From contig VZTI01002339.1 in the NCBI GenBank assembly GCA_013397865.1, positions 174,072 to 238,071 on the forward strand: a stretch of DNA of 64,000 bases, in the 5' to 3' direction. The position numbers and the translations under genes are program-made. The notes beneath the pieces were generated by a model. That model had not been told where the DNA came from. It ran no database searches and worked only from the letters and a program-made list of their open reading frames with translations. Origin of the DNA: Struthidea cinerea (Eukaryota; Chordata; Aves; Passeriformes; Corcoracidae). Of this stretch, positions 40,801-52,800 are shown in pieces. Within the stretch, counting starts at the first letter, position 1. Each line of letters begins with the position of its first letter.

Positions 40801-43800
40801 TTCCTGTTTTGATGCCCAAGACTTGGTGCTACCAGAAGCAGCTCTGTGGCTTTGTGGTGCCTCCTGACTGTGCAGTGCTGGGTGCTTGTGGATGTGGGAT
40901 TGGTGCTGGGTTGTATCACTGCACAGGCAGCAAAACCCACCCCCCGTCACTGCCAGCAGCATTCCTGGCACTTTTCTGACAGGTGTAACGCTGGGATTGA
41001 GGGGGAATGTCTGCCAGCCGCCTTCCTGGGAAGCGCAGTGCCGGGGGGCCAGTGGGGCGCAGCTGGGGGCCCTAGAACTGTGGTCTCCAGCTCCACGGAG
41101 TCCAGCCAGGCTCTGGGGGACTGTGGTGGTTGAAGAGGCTGGGGTGACACCCACCTTGGGCAGTGACTGGTTTCTTGTGGTGTTCAAAGCCCCACTGGCT
41201 CGGGCAGGGCCATGGGATGTAGCAATGTTGTGGTGATGCCCAGCCACAGGGGGTCTGGGCAGGTCCAGAGGGTCTGCAGGGTGGGCTTGAGCCCCCTTCG
41301 CAGTGCTGAGCCCCAGGATCTGAGCTTCCCTTGCTTTTGTCCCGCAGTCCCACCCGCTGTCCCTGTGCAACACCAGCGAGGATGAGCACACGGAATCGGG
41401 ATTCATCACCATCGTCAAGCTGGAACAGCCGGATCGGGATCCCAACCCCTGCCTGTCCCTGGCTAACAAGGTAGGTGCAAAAATGCCTGAAATGGCATCA
41501 GCCTGGGAAGTGAAACCTGTGGTGCAGCAAAGAAAAGGGCAGGAGGAGGCAGCAAGGTAGGAAAGAGCTGTTGGGAAGTAGAGAAAAGGACAAGGACAGA
41601 GCAGGGTCCTTGGCAGAACGGGTCCTTTGGGAGAGATGCTGTGCCAGCCATCCCAAACACCCATCCCTCCACCTTTTGGACTGCCTGACTTTGTAAAAGG
41701 TGTGGAGTTCCCCCTAACCTGGCAGCTCTGGGATGCTCAGACCTTACCCCAGCATCCAACACTCAGCTGTCTAGCAGCCTCACGTTGCTCCCTGGCCTCT
41801 GAGGGGATTTGTGTTTCTCTGTGTTCTCTAGCTTGTGGGAAAATATGGACACAGAAAACATCTTCTGTGGCTCTGTTTCCAAATATAATGCTGTAATACT
41901 TCACTGGATGAGGCAGGAGAAGAGTCCGTGCTGAGCAGTCAGATAAATGCAGACCAGCTGAACTAGTGGTGGGTCATGACTTGTTAACAGTTCGGGCCCT
42001 GGGAGATCTCAGAGGTCTTTGGATCAGGCACCTCAGTGAAACAGCAGTTCCTGTGCCAAAAGCTGAGGTCACTGGTCCAATTCTCTGGTAATAAGGAAGT
42101 CAGGTAAGAACGAGGGTCATTTTAAGCCTTAAAATCTTTGTGACTCTGATTAAGTTGCATGGATAAGGATGACATTGGCTTTTTCTTTTGATTGTCTCTG
42201 TACCAAATGTTGGGCTGCTTTCTACAAGTGTTGTACAAGCATGAAAACCCCCTTGTTTAGCTCTTCCTGGCTTTACCTGGATTGCCTTCAGGTGATTCCA
42301 CCCTGTTGCCTTCTTCCTGCTGGTTGTGACACGGTGGGGATGGGATAGGGTCCTTTTCCGTGTTCCCTGCAGCTCAGCTGAAGAGGGCAGGCAAAACTTG
42401 GGCTCCTTCACAGCAGGGTTTTTTCACAGAGGCTGTGGCATCAAAAGCAAGGAAAGGGATGCGATGCCAAGATGGATTTCCCATCCCAGGGCTGGTTCCC
42501 CCTGGCTGCACGGGCAGCCAGGCAGCAGTATCTATCCCTTCCTGGGTTGCCCAGCCCAAATTTGGGTTGCTGCTGCTCTGGAGCTGGTGCCAGCTGTTGG
42601 CACGAGCCAGCGTGATGGAGCTGTCAGCCTGCTGTCAGTTCCCCCACACCTGGAAAATGGCCTGGGCCCACCTGGGCAGCTTGTGACAGACATGAGGAAA
42701 AGGGCTGGGCAGGTGCCCCCAGCTGTCCCATGTCCTTCCAGACGTGACAGGCACATGACAGCGGTGCCAGGATGCCCAGGATGTTGGGGCAGGGCAGCAG
42801 TGGCTGTTTGAGCAGTGCAGCTGCTGTGGAGGATCATGAACAGGAGGATGGAGCAGCTGCACGGGCCCATCTTCCATCTCAGAACCTTAAAAGGTTTCAA
42901 AATTTAGGCCATCTTGGATGGGGCTTGGAGCAACCTGGTCTAGTGGAAGGTGTCCCTGCCCATGGCAGGGGGTGGAATGAGGTGAGCTTTAAGGTCCCTT
43001 CCAGCCCAAACCGTTCTGGGATTTGGGATTCTGAGTGTTTCACTAGCTTTGTCCTTCATCTTTGAGACTCTGATCACAGGACTGGAGGTACCGGTGTGTT
43101 ACCGAGTCCAAGGAGCAGCTGGGGAAGGTTGGCACAGGGGAACAAGACACGGTGCATTGCTGCACTCTGCTCATCCACTTGATCCCTTCTCCAGGACCCC
43201 TGAACCCCCAAAGCAAACAAACCCCTCTATTCCCCTGGTAGACTGACGTTCACTGGCCATCAGTCATCACTGCTCTGTTACCAGAGCCAAATCCAACACT
43301 GGATTTTGACATCCAGCTGCACGTGACACCAGTTGCCATCCTGCAGGTGTTCCTTCTCTGAAATCTCACCAAGGGAGGCTCACAGTTCTTCTCCCATGAA
43401 TACGAGTAGTTCAGCCATGAAATACAGCAGATGCTCCTTAAGCTGGCCACATCCCTGGGCCCATCCTCGTACCATGGATCCCCCACCCCCTGCAATTCCT
43501 GCCTGTCTGCTTCTCCATCCTCCTGAAGCCTCTGCCAAGCTCCTTCCCTCCAACATCGTACAGATCAGAGAATCTCAGAACGCTTGGGACTGGAAGGGAC
43601 TTCAAAGATCATCTCATTCTAAGCCCGTCATGGGCAGGGATGCCGAGGTCTCCCCCTCAAAATCCCAGGACCATGCTCCTCCTCTGGAGCAGGGGTGTAG
43701 CTGTGGAATGTGGCTGGTGCTGGCTGGAGCAGGAGCCTTGTTTTCCTGGCAAGTGTGTCTTGGGGCAGAGCTTTGCATGTGGAATTGCAGGGCTGTATCA

Positions 43801-46800
43801 ATGATGATAAAAATAGCCATGTGCAGAGTGTTATCACAACCTCTGCTTCAGCTGTCACCCAGCCAAGCCCTGCACACGGACAGCCCTGGCCAGCCCCACA
43901 TGAGGAGAACTCCACCAGCCACCTGAGGCACTTCCCTGCTTCCTAAATTCTATCACTGCTTCAGCATCCAAAGCTAAAACCAGCAGGAAGGGCATTGGAG
44001 GAGAGGAAGGTTTGGGAAGGACCTCTGGAATCAATTCAAAGTGATTTACTTTTCTTTTTGATCATAATTTGTAAATTTTTGGCTGTTTTTTTTTTTTTTT
44101 ATTTCTGAGAGAACCAGTGATTGCAGGTCTGGTTGACAGACTGCTGAGATCTCCAGAATCATCCTGTAAATACGTATTTGCACCAGAAGTGTTTCAGTCC
44201 TCAAAGAGGGAGCTCGGCTGTGCCATGTGGCTGAAGAGATACAGCACGAAGACAGCAAGCACTGAGAAAATTATTGTAGCAAGCAGGTTGTGAAAGGCTT
44301 GAACAGAATCATGGAATATCCTGAGTTGGAAAGGAACCCCAAGGATCATCCAGTCCCACCCCTGGCCCTGCACAGACCCCCCAACAACCCCACCCTGGGC
44401 ATCCCTGGCAGCGCTGTCCAAAGGCTCCTGGAGCTCTGGCAGCCTCGGGGCCGTGCCCATTCCCTGGGGAGCCTGGGCAGTGCCCAGCACCCTCTGGGGG
44501 AAGAACCTTTCCCTAATATCCAGCCTGACCCTCCCTGACACAGCTCCAGCTGCTCCCTGGGCCCTGTCCCTGGTCACCAGAAGTTGTGTCCTTTGCAACA
44601 GGAGTCAGAAAGATGTTGGGAAAAGTCACTTCTGCAGTATCAGCAGTTCATTGCCTCATAGTCAGTGTCTTTAGCAGGATAAATCTTTACAGAGCTGTTT
44701 GTTGTTCATCAAAGCCTGACTGGCAGGTAGAATTCAGTCCCTGAAAGTCTTCTTCAGTGCTAGCAAACACTGAGGTTCCTTCGATCCCAGGTGGGACCCC
44801 AGTCTCTGATCCCAGTCCCGAGCCTTGATCCCACTTTTCCAGGTTCCCCATGAGTGTCAAATCCTCTCTGCAGCTCAGAGCCTCCACCTCTACCTATTCC
44901 CGACCATCCGCACCTCCATTCCCATCCCTCTCCCCAGACCCCAGCCCCCACCGCCCCTCGCCGAGGTGGCCCGGGAGCGAGGGACGGAGCTGGTCCCGCC
45001 TGGCCGTGCCGGGAACGCCCCGTCCCCGGGCTCGGCCGGCTCCCTGCGCTTGGCAGCGCAGCNNNNNNNNNNNNNNNNNNNNNNNNNNNNNNNNNNNNNN
45101 NNNNNNNNNNNNNNNNNNNNNNNNNNNNNNNNNNNNNNNNNNNNNNNNNNNNNNNNNNNNNNNNNNNNNNNNNNNNNNNNNNNNNNNNNNNNNNNNNNNN
45201 NNNNNNNNNNNNNNNNNNNNNNNNNNNNNNNNNNNNNNNNNNNNNNNNNGCCGGGTTCGGCAGTGCCTGTGGCTCCGAGCCGGGTTCGGCAGTGCCCTGT
45301 GGGCCCCAGCCGGGTTCGGCAGTGCCTGTGGCTCCGAGCCGGGTTCGGCAGTGCCCTGTGGGCCCCAGCCGGGTTCGGCAGTGCCTGTGGCTCCGAGCCG
45401 GGTTCGGCAGTGCCCTGTGGGCCCCAGCCGGGTTCGGCAGTGCCTGTGGCTCCGAGCCGGGTTCGGCAGTGCCCTGTGGGCCCCAGCCGGGTTCGGCAGT
45501 GCCTGTGGCTCCGAGCCGGGTTCGGCAGTGCCCTGTGGGCCCCAGCCGGGTTCGGCAGTGCCTGTGGCTCCGAGCCGGGTTCGGCAGTGCCCTGTGGGCC
45601 CCAGCCGGGTTCGGCAGTGCCCTGTGGGCCCCGGCCGGGTTCGGCAGTGCCTGTGGCTCCCAGCCGGGTTCGGCAGTGCCCTGTGGGCCCCGGCCGGGTT
45701 CGGCAGTGCCTGTGGGCCCCAGCCGGGTTCGGCAGTGCCCTGTGGGCCCCAGCCGGGTTCGGCAGTGCCTGTGGCTCCGAGCCGGGTTCGGCAGTGCCCT
45801 GTGGGCCCCAGCCGGGTTCGGCAGTGCCCTGTGGGCCCCAGCCGGGTTCGGCAGTGCCTGTGGCTCCCAGCCGGGTTCGGCAGTGCAGCTCTGTTTGCTC
45901 GGGACGCGCGGATCAAAGGGCTCCGCCTGAGCAGCCGCGGCCCAGCCCGGCCTTCTGCTCACGTTCCGTCTCCCGAGGCTGCCGCTGCCTGCCCGAGGGC
46001 TGCAGGGGCTGCCTGCAGGAGGTGGGTGACCCCGAGGTCCTGGCTGCCTTACCTCACCAGGGTGGCATGTGTGCTGGGCTGGGTGGGTCTCGGAGCTGTC
46101 CCTCCCTCAGGAAAGCCATGGCGCTGCTGGTCCTAGAGCAGCCCTGCAGCTCTGGCTCCACCTGAGCTTCTCCCCGATGAGCAGGGGGAACCAGGGAGAG
46201 CGGCATGTGTGGGAGTCAGGCCCTCTGGCAGCCCTGCTGCTGCCAGGTGACAGGTGGGGACCTGTGGACGTTTCTGCTGTCCGTGGAGGTCAGCAGGGCT
46301 AACGGGGCTGCACGTCCCTCCCCAGCAAATCCAGCTCTGAAGCAAAGGAGCACCTGGCCCGCGGACAGCTGGGGAGTGGTTGGGTTTGTGTGTTGCTGTG
46401 ATTGCAAGGCCACCAACTAGTTCACCTCCACAACTTCCAGCAGAAAAGAGCCGCAGGGCTCTGGCAAGAGCAGGCACTGCAGCCCAATGCAAGCTCAGGA
46501 GCCAAGGTGGGAATGGTTTCCTCAGTCCAAGTAGGTGCTTCTTTCTCCTGGGAAGAGCCCAGGAGGCAGACACGGACCCAATGGCAGGTGTGGACACAGG
46601 TTACAGTACAAAACGTCCACTGAAGCTTCTGTTGTTTTGGACAGGCGAAGCTGGCGGGGGAGCGTGGAGCCCGTGCAATCCTTTTCGACATCACCGATGA
46701 TGAAAGTGCTGCTGATCAGGTACAGACCCCCGGGATACCCTCAGCTAAAACACAGTGCCCCTGTCCCATCCCGAAACGTGCTCAGGCCAGGACCCCCGAC

Positions 46801-49800
46801 CACCAGTGGGAGGTCCCGGGAGGATGCTGCCAGTGTTGGATGTTGGCTCTTGCCCCACACAGACACTCTCCGTGGCACATCCATGCTCTTGAAAGACATT
46901 GTCTGGTCAATTGAACTTTTCTGCCAGGAGCTGGATGCTTCCTTTTGGGAAGTCACAGATTTCCCCATCCCACCTAGTCCAGACAGCCCAGTGTACCTTG
47001 GGAAGGGTGATTTCACAAGTTTTCAAGCCAAAGTCACAGCCCCCTGCTTTGCTGTTGGTGCAGGTTTAATCTTGGTTTAGACACCTCCAAAGGTCCCTTT
47101 CCCCAGCACTGCTGTCATCTGTGGAAGGGAATCAATTCCCCATCCAGATAATCCAGGGATATGAAAAACACCCAGCTTTAGGTAGAGAACAGACAGGGGA
47201 GCTGGTGCCTGAGTTTATCCAAACTCTGGGCTGACGCCTTGCTGGATCCATCCCTTGTGGCTCTTTCATGCACTTACAACTTAATTTCTGGTGTCAGAGA
47301 AACACAGCAGCAAATGCAGGTCCATGAGGTGATGCCGAGGTTGCTCAGATCCCAGTCTCTGATCCCTACCCCAAGCCTCAGCTCCCACTTTTCCAGCTTT
47401 CCCATTTGGTACACCAAAGCCAAGAGTGTCAAATCCTGTCAACAACTCAGAGCCTTTGGCCTTGCCTCCATGGTCTTCCTGACCATCTGCACCTCCATTC
47501 ACATCTCCATCCCTGTCTGTTGACCTCTGGATTCCCCCAGGTATCCTCCCAGGGTATGGGAAGGGGTTTCTGGGTCTGATGGCCACCCTGATCCAGGTCC
47601 GTCTGGAGGAGAGCAGGCTCGGACACTTGCTGAGCCAGCCCGTGCCAGGCTGCCTGGACCACAGTGGAAAACTGCCGGCGTGACCGGGAACAAGCAGAAT
47701 GTCCTTAGGGAGGAGGGGAACTGGATGGGTCCAGAGCAGAGGAAGCACTTCTGTGGTGAAGGCAGCACTCGGCAGTGCTGTTGGCACTTCCACAGGGAAG
47801 AGGAGTGACCGAGAGCTTTTGCACAGGGGCTTGAAAGGAGCTCAGGAGACACCAAGCAATGTCCAGTTGTGCACGAGGAGTCACCAGCAGGGAAAATGAA
47901 GAAATCCATGCTGGAAAATCAGTAAAAGAGAAGCTTCCATCTGATTCATCATAGAGGGGTAGTGTAAATTTGGGGGAGCAGTCAGTCTCTGAAGTGTTGC
48001 AAGAAGCATCATGAGGAACAGACGTGCCTGGGGGGCCGGCATCGTCCTCGTTTCAGGCTGTTCTGGATCAGCTCTCACTGTGTTTGTTTCTTTGCAGCTG
48101 AGGAAGCCCAGAGGCCTGAGCCAGCCCGTGGTCCTGATCAGGGGCCACGACGCTGAGCTCCTCATGGGCGTCGTGAACAAGAACAGAGAGGCCCACGTGA
48201 AGATAGAGGTCAAGGAGCCACCAGCTTGGGTGAGAGACGCATGATTCTCACTGCCTCCTGTATCCTCCCTCCCAGCCTGCTGGGCTTTCCCAGAGAGGCT
48301 GAGCTTTCCTCCTCAGGGATGGAGATCACGGCCTGTTGCAGGAGTTGTCTGTAGCATTCAGACCTGCTGCAAGTAAAGGCTCAAAAGCACTTTCAGCTTA
48401 TTTAGTTTCTTTTGCTTTAATGTCATGAGGTGAGGGGATTCTCTGTCTCTTCAAGTAAGACCAAGCCTTGATTTTCTCATCTTGTGCTACCTTAGACCAC
48501 GGTCTCAAGGGAGCTGAGATGCTGCGAGACAGAGGTACTCCATTCTTGGAGGGATGTGCAGAAAAGACTGAGCCCTTTTTTCTTTTACGTGTAAAGAGGA
48601 AGAACTTGGCCAAGGATGATATTTTCCAAGGCTGATGGTCCAGAAGAGATTGAGATTCCCCCAGCCTCTACCTCCCACCAAGAGAATTTCCACACAAGAG
48701 TAATTTCTGTCCTGTTTTATCCAACAGCCAGACTACGACGTGTGGATTCTTCTCACGGTGGTCAGCACTGTGGTCGTCATCATTTTGATTTTTGTTGTCC
48801 GCACAAAGTGCCAGCTGAACAGGACTCAGGTAGGGATCTCATGGAGCAGACGTGTCTGAGCAAACAGGAGTACAGGAAAAGCAGGAACAGACACTGGGGG
48901 AGGAAATGGGCAGGTAGGGATAGAACAGGGAGAACAGTTTTAAACTAAGAGGAGAGATTTGGATTAGATGTGGGAAGAAATTCTTCCCTGTGAGGGTGGG
49001 GAGGCCCTGGCACAGGGTACCCAGAGAAGCTGTGGATGCCCCTGGATCCCTGAAAGTGTCCAAGGCCAGGTTGGACGGGGCTTGGAGCAGCCTGGGATGG
49101 TGGAAGGTGTCCCTGCCCATGGCAGGGGAATGGAATAAGATGAGCTTTAAGGTCCCTTCTAATCCAGACCATTCCAAGATTCTATGATTGTATGATTTAG
49201 TATTCTTAATAGAAATTAGCAAATTAAATAATCGTCTTCCCAGCGTCAGATGTATTTCCATATTTGAGAATATCCCATTTGTCCTATAGAGAGACAATCC
49301 TTTGGGGATCAAAAATCCAACACTGCTGAGTGATTTTGAATGTCTAGGGCCAGATGTCTGCTGCTGGTGACAAAGCCTACTCTGGCCAAGTCAGCTTAGA
49401 CAGAAAGTCACCTCTGCAGATGAGTATTGTCCCCAAATTTATGACAATCCCGTTTTGAAGACGGGAGGGCAGAGTAAGGCTGAAGCTCTCCTCAAGCCCC
49501 GTCTGTCTCCGCAGGACTCGGTGCAGCAGCAGACCCTGCAGGCCATCGGGCAATTGGCCACGCGCCGCTACCAGCCCCGGGCGCGGCCGGCCCCGCGCTG
49601 GGACTCGGCCAGCAGCTGCAGCTCCGCCCCGGTCTGTGCCATCTGCCTCGAGGAGTTCAGCGAGGGGCAGGTGGGTTTGGGCAGGGCTGCCGGGCAGCCG
49701 CGGCTCTGCCTTCCCAGGTGGGGGGGTCAGCAGTGGGAGCCGAGCATGGCAGGAGCCGGAGGCCTGTGAGATGCTTCCTTCTGAATTCCTGAGTGCTGGA

Positions 49801-52800
49801 AGGGGACTGCAGCCATGGAGGTGTGCCTGCCCCTGGGCTAGAAAGCCTCTGCTGAAGTCGTGTCTCCAGGCAGGTCTCCAGCTGTGGCTGTGGGGTAAAA
49901 TGCCCATAAAATGCCCCTGTTGAAATAAAGTAAAATTGGGTTTGCTGCTCCAGAGCACCTAGCCTGAAATCTCCCTATTCCCGAGGGCTTGCACCTCTCT
50001 GGATGTTCACAGAGCAGAACCGGAGGTGCTCCACAGCCTCCTCCCTGCCCAGCTGGGCTGCAGATCCCTCACTGTTAGACATCTGTCCATCATTCAAGGC
50101 TCACTTCCATGAAGAGGGACCCATCCAGGTCTTGGAATATGGTTTTCCTTGCTCATCCTCCTCCTCTCCACTTCTTTCCAGGAACTGCGGATCATCTCAT
50201 GCTCCCACGAGTTCCATCGGGAGTGTGTTGACCCTTGGTTGCAGCAACACCACACGTGTCCACTTTGCATGTTCAATATTCTTGGTAGGGCTCAGACATG
50301 GCATTTCCTGGCTGGGGACAGAGTTGGGTGCAGGACTGTGCCCAGGAGCTTCAGGTGCTCTTGGGAGATGGATCAGCAGGTCCTCGTGTCCCTGTGCACG
50401 GAGTGGGCAGGGCAGTGTGTGCAGGGGTACCCCCCGGGGTACAGCGAGGTGCTGGGCTTGGGCTGGGACCTGCACCGAGAGGAGGGATTCCAGTCCTGGG
50501 GCCTGTGGGGAAGGGAAGGAAGGTGGGATCTGAGGGTCGGGGCAGCAGGGAGAGTGCTGGGTGTGCAGGACTGTCAGGGTGGTTTGGTGGTGGCAGCAAG
50601 GAGATGCAGAGCAGGGGTGGGACGTGGGGCCATGGTGGGAGGGCAGTGGAGCATCGGTGCCGGGGTTGCTGCAGCGGGGCTGTGGGATGTGTGCTGGATA
50701 CTCCCCTCTCTCTCCACAGCCAGAGACTCGGGGGACCAGGCCACGGCCGCCAGCTCCAGGCTGGTCCCTCAGGACATGGAGCCTGGACGGCGACTCCACC
50801 TTTTCCGCCAGCATCCAGGACATGCCCTTTACCACCTCCCACACGCGTATCCTCAGAGGACCTTCAGGAGCTTTCCCCCAGAGCCAGCCCACGGCAACCC
50901 CTTCTTCCACTCTCCAGAGCTCTCCCAGCTGGATTTTGGCACCATCCACTACATGCCCTACAGACCAGCCACCTCCCTGCTGGCCTGCAGCCACGTGGCA
51001 CCGCTGGCCCCGGGCTTGCTGGGGCAGCAGCACCCCAACCCCTCTGCGTGCGGGCAGGCGCTGGCACCCCACAGGACGTGTCCCCTTCAGCCCCAGCCCC
51101 CCTGCCTGGCGCCCAAGGCAGCCCTGGCACAGAAGCAGCACCGTGCGCCCGCCCTGCGCCGGGGGCTTGGCCACGGGCACCAGCACAACAGCAGCGGCTC
51201 CGGGGAGAGCTATCTCACGGAGCACAGCGGGTACCTGGCCGACGGGCCGGGCAGCGACTCCAGCTCGGGGCCCTGCCACGGCTCCTCCAGTGACTCCATG
51301 TTGAACTGCACGGACGTCAGCCTGCAGGGCATCCACGGCAGCTGCTCCACCTTCCGCAGCTCCCTCAGCAGCGACTACGATCCCTTCGTGTACTGCAGCT
51401 CCGAGGGCCCCGCCACGGACCACGGCCAGGAGCAGCTGCGGCCGCCCAGGGAGAGGCGGCCCCGCTCCTTGGACCTGATGGTGCCCGGTGGCGCTGCTCC
51501 GGCCAAGCCCCAGGTGCTCAGCCATGTCCACTACCACCACCACCAGCACCACCACTACAGACGGGATGCGGAGTGTGCCCCTGGGCGGGCTGGGCAGGGG
51601 CCAGGGCCACGCAAATCCCGGTACTCCGGGGCCAAGGTTGCCTTCCACAGTTCTCGGACACAAAAGAGGACTGAGAAAAGCCATCACTCTCAGCAGCCTC
51701 TGGAAAGCAGTGCTGTGCTGCAGGAGGCAGCTCCAGCAGGACAGCCAGCCTGTCCCCAGGAAGGCTGGAAGCCCCCTCACTCCCCCTCCACCTCTCCAAG
51801 CAGGTTGGACTTCAGTGTAGATGCCAACAGACAGTCGGGAGCAGCTGGCACACCCCCTGTCCCGCTGCCCCCCAGACACAGCTTACAGAGCAGGCATCAC
51901 CGAAGGAAAAGAAAGTGTCCCCTGGAGCCCGACCCCGCTCTCCTGCCCAAGGACTCAGCCGAGCCCGGAGCCTGCGACACTCGCCCTCCTCCCGGCCATC
52001 CCGCTGGCTACCGCTGCTCTCCCGAAGTCCAGCCCCTGATCCCAAGCGCTCCCCTGCCCAGCGGCTCCCGGCCGCTCTGGAAGTGCTTAGTGCCACAGTC
52101 CAGCGCCGAGCCGAGGAAGCAGGAGGAGGGGTTGTCAGGACGGGAGGGAAACCGCTCAGTTCCTGCAGATTTCTCAGGGACGGGCACCCCCAGACTCAGC
52201 CCGAGTGTCCGCCTTCACTGCCCATCTCAGCAGGGTGGTCAGGGTAAGTCTGGCCTTCGCCGCTCCTGGCAGCGAGCAGGTGAACGAGGGGGGTTTGGTG
52301 AAGGAACTCTGGCTGCCGGGACACCCGATACCTTCCTGATGGGCTTTCCTACAGGAGCACTGACTGCAGGAGCATTCCAGAGCTCACCCGTGAGGGTGAT
52401 GGCCTGAATGATGAGCAAGTGTGTTAAAGAGTGCACCAAACCCTGAAACACTGCAACTGAGAAATAAGGCAGCTAATTTTAGTTTAACATCTCTAGCAGC
52501 TGGAATATCTCCCAAAGGAAGGGGTGGGACCACGTTTTTCAGTGTCCTTGCACCAGTCTGGGTGTCTTACTGGCAGAGTCATTATCATTAAGGCTTTTTG
52601 GGCTCCAGTTGTTTTAGCTAAGCCCAGCTAACTGGAATCAGTGAGAAAGGAAGTGTGTGTGGCCCGGGGTAGTAGAACAGACTAAATGAGTTGCTGGATT
52701 TGCACATCCCTCATTTCTCACCTGCCTCTGTTGCGTAGGAGTTACTTTTTAGTGTCTTTTGGAAATCAGATGTAATTAAACTTTGGCCCTTTGCCTAACT

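Larger units (their letters stand above)
1872..41347 (+). other. RNF43 intron 1 (39.5 kb)
   Basis: Runs from gtaaga at 1872 to gcag at 41344-41347. Between the listed CR1 copies, tandem repeats and CpG-rich block I see no exon or RNA gene I can support. Stretches with nothing assigned include 1872-4819, 5060-6572, 7371-11369, 14490-18939, 19315-21858, 22611-23722, 24648-29324, 30018-31999, 32567-33752, 35246-37110, 37421-38124, 38326-39754 and 40582-41347. Short ORFs there lack recognisable domains and look like chance. Parts of 20900-21850 resemble very old antisense CR1 text, but too weakly to delimit. Confidence 0.85.
41471..46644 (+). other. RNF43 intron 2
   Basis: A 5.2 kb intron holding three CR1 fragments, a duplicated segment, an assembly gap and the GC-rich minisatellite. 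Nothing is assigned in 41471-42910, 43034-43563, 43643-44303 and 45890-46644 except a GATCAAAGG motif at 45911-45919. Confidence 0.9.

Noticed and set aside
40792..41664. 290-codon minus-strand ORF overlapping RNF43 exon 2
   Set aside because: Antisense to a verified exon and its flanks, Pro/Ser/Ala-rich, no domain.
45250..45889. Possible CRISPR-like array
   Set aside because: There are no unique spacers; the units are simple alternating tandem repeats, and the host is a vertebrate.
44760..46165. Several 340-450 codon ORFs on both strands across the gap
   Set aside because: They consist of minisatellite units read in different frames plus unknown bases. The 59-bp period cycles through all three frames without a stop, so openness carries no coding signal.
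50197..51879. 560-codon ORF on the minus strand opposite RNF43 exons 7-8
   Set aside because: It is the antisense shadow of GC-rich coding sequence, crosses an intron, and shows low-complexity Val/Gly/Arg composition with no domain.
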